This document shows positions 5,314-5,882 of a DNA stretch of 5,882 nt, one piece after another (position 1 is the stretch's first letter; the number at the start of each line of letters is the position of its first letter). The position numbers and the translations under genes are program-made. Under the pieces are notes generated by a model, which did not search any database, had not been told where the DNA came from, and saw nothing but the letters and a program-made list of their open reading frames with translations. The DNA lies in assembly GCA_023229405.1 (NCBI GenBank), contig JALNZH010000242.1, positions 1 to 5,882 on the forward strand. The letters are read 5' to 3'. Source of the DNA: Bacteroidota bacterium. GTDB taxonomy: Bacteria > Bacteroidota > Ignavibacteria > UBA10030 > UBA8401.

Positions 5314-5882
5314 ATGATAACAAAAACTCTGCATATCGTCACTACACAATTCGTTCAATTGTTCAACGCACAGCATCCATTGCATTTGGATTGCGGCGTT
5401 GAGGTAAGTCCAATTACTGTTGCGTATGAAACATACGGTCAATTAAATACAGCCGGTGACAACGCCATCGTTGTCTGTCATGCCTTGACAGGCAGCGCAC
5501 ATGCTGCTGGATATTCGTCCGAAGATCTGAAAACGATTGGATGGTGGGATACATTTATCGGTGAAGGAAAGCCGCTCGATACATCGAAATATTTTGTAAT
5601 CAGTTCCAATTTTTTGGGAGGCTGTTATGGCACCACCGGTTCTGTTTCGACAGATCCAAAAACAGGCAAACCGTACGGACTTTCCTTTCCGCAAATGACC
5701 GTACGGGATATGGTACGTGTGCAAAAAGAATTAATCACACAACTGGGCGTTAAAAAAATCAAAACAATCATCGGCGGTTCGCTCGGTGGTATGCAGGTGT
5801 TGGAATGGGGAGTGATGTTTCCTGAACTGGTGGATTCGCTTATTCCCATTGCCACCTCGTCGCAGCATTCTCCCTGGGCTGT
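5314..5882 (+). CDS. metX: Homoserine O-acetyltransferase, N-terminal half (runs off the right edge)
   Basis: The first 189 codons of an alpha/beta-hydrolase-fold MetX; the family is usually about 350-380 residues, so roughly half is present. It transfers an acyl group, usually acetyl from acetyl-CoA, to homoserine to give the substrate of MetY. Family signatures are VAYETYGQLN (36-45), CHALTGSAHA (55-64), WWDTFIGEGKPLDT (77-90), SSNFLGGCYGTTGS (97-110) and the nucleophile elbow GGSLGGMQ with Ser156. The catalytic Asp and His lie beyond the window. The start at 5314 has GGAAGG (5298-5303), 10 bases upstream and slightly far. It lies 150 bases after metY, past a terminator-like hairpin, with no clear promoter of its own. 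It is probably expressed by read-through and so also answers to SAM. MetX proteins can use acetyl- or succinyl-CoA; pairing with MetY suits either. Confidence 0.95.
   Translation, partial: MITKTLHIVTTQFVQLFNAQHPLHLDCGVEVSPITVAYETYGQLNTAGDNAIVVCHALTGSAHAAGYSSEDLKTIGWWDTFIGEGKPLDTSKYFVISSNFLGGCYGTTGSVSTDPKTGKPYGLSFPQMTVRDMVRVQKELITQLGVKKIKTIIGGSLGGMQVLEWGVMFPELVDSLIPIATSSQHSPWA

Overview
This looks like a chromosomal stretch of a moderately AT-rich, Gram-negative-type bacterium. The evidence is an exported protein whose signal peptide ends in ATA|Q (common in the Bacteroidota/Chlorobiota group), a sigma-54 two-component system, and a SAM-I riboswitch in front of O-acetylhomoserine-type methionine genes. 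A Chlorobiota/Ignavibacteria-like host would fit, but this is inference from gene style only. Shine-Dalgarno sequences are strong at some genes (the exported protein, metY) and absent at others (the kinase and regulator).

Left half (1-3163), all on the minus strand and read right to left: a PAS-domain histidine kinase (3163-1958) overlaps by 4 bases (ATGA) a sigma-54-activating NtrC-family response regulator (1961-534). Then comes a 253-base gap, and then the 5' part of a gene for a small exported protein (280 to beyond the left edge). The gap carries a near-consensus sigma-54 (-24/-12) promoter aimed at the exported-protein gene. It also carries two similar GTGG-NN-CC motifs exactly 100 bp apart that could be activator sites. 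The simplest reading is a self-contained circuit: soluble PAS kinase, then sigma-54 activator, then sigma-54 promoter, then exported effector of unknown function.

Middle (3164-3819): a divergent intergenic region. It holds a near-perfect 22-bp palindrome, a sigma-70-type promoter (TTGACA/16/TATATT) and a complete SAM-I (S-box) riboswitch. The aptamer's 3' strand can either close P1 or pair with the left arm of a downstream intrinsic terminator, so the ON/OFF switch can be read directly. About 250 bases of further leader, with one more hairpin, follow before the first gene.

Right half (3820-5882), plus strand: metY (O-acetylhomoserine sulfhydrylase, complete), an intrinsic-terminator-like hairpin, then metX (homoserine O-acyltransferase, cut by the right edge). 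MetX activates homoserine and MetY adds sulfide to give homocysteine. The riboswitch should switch transcription off when SAM is plentiful. I see no tRNA, rRNA, CRISPR, insertion sequence or other mobile element.
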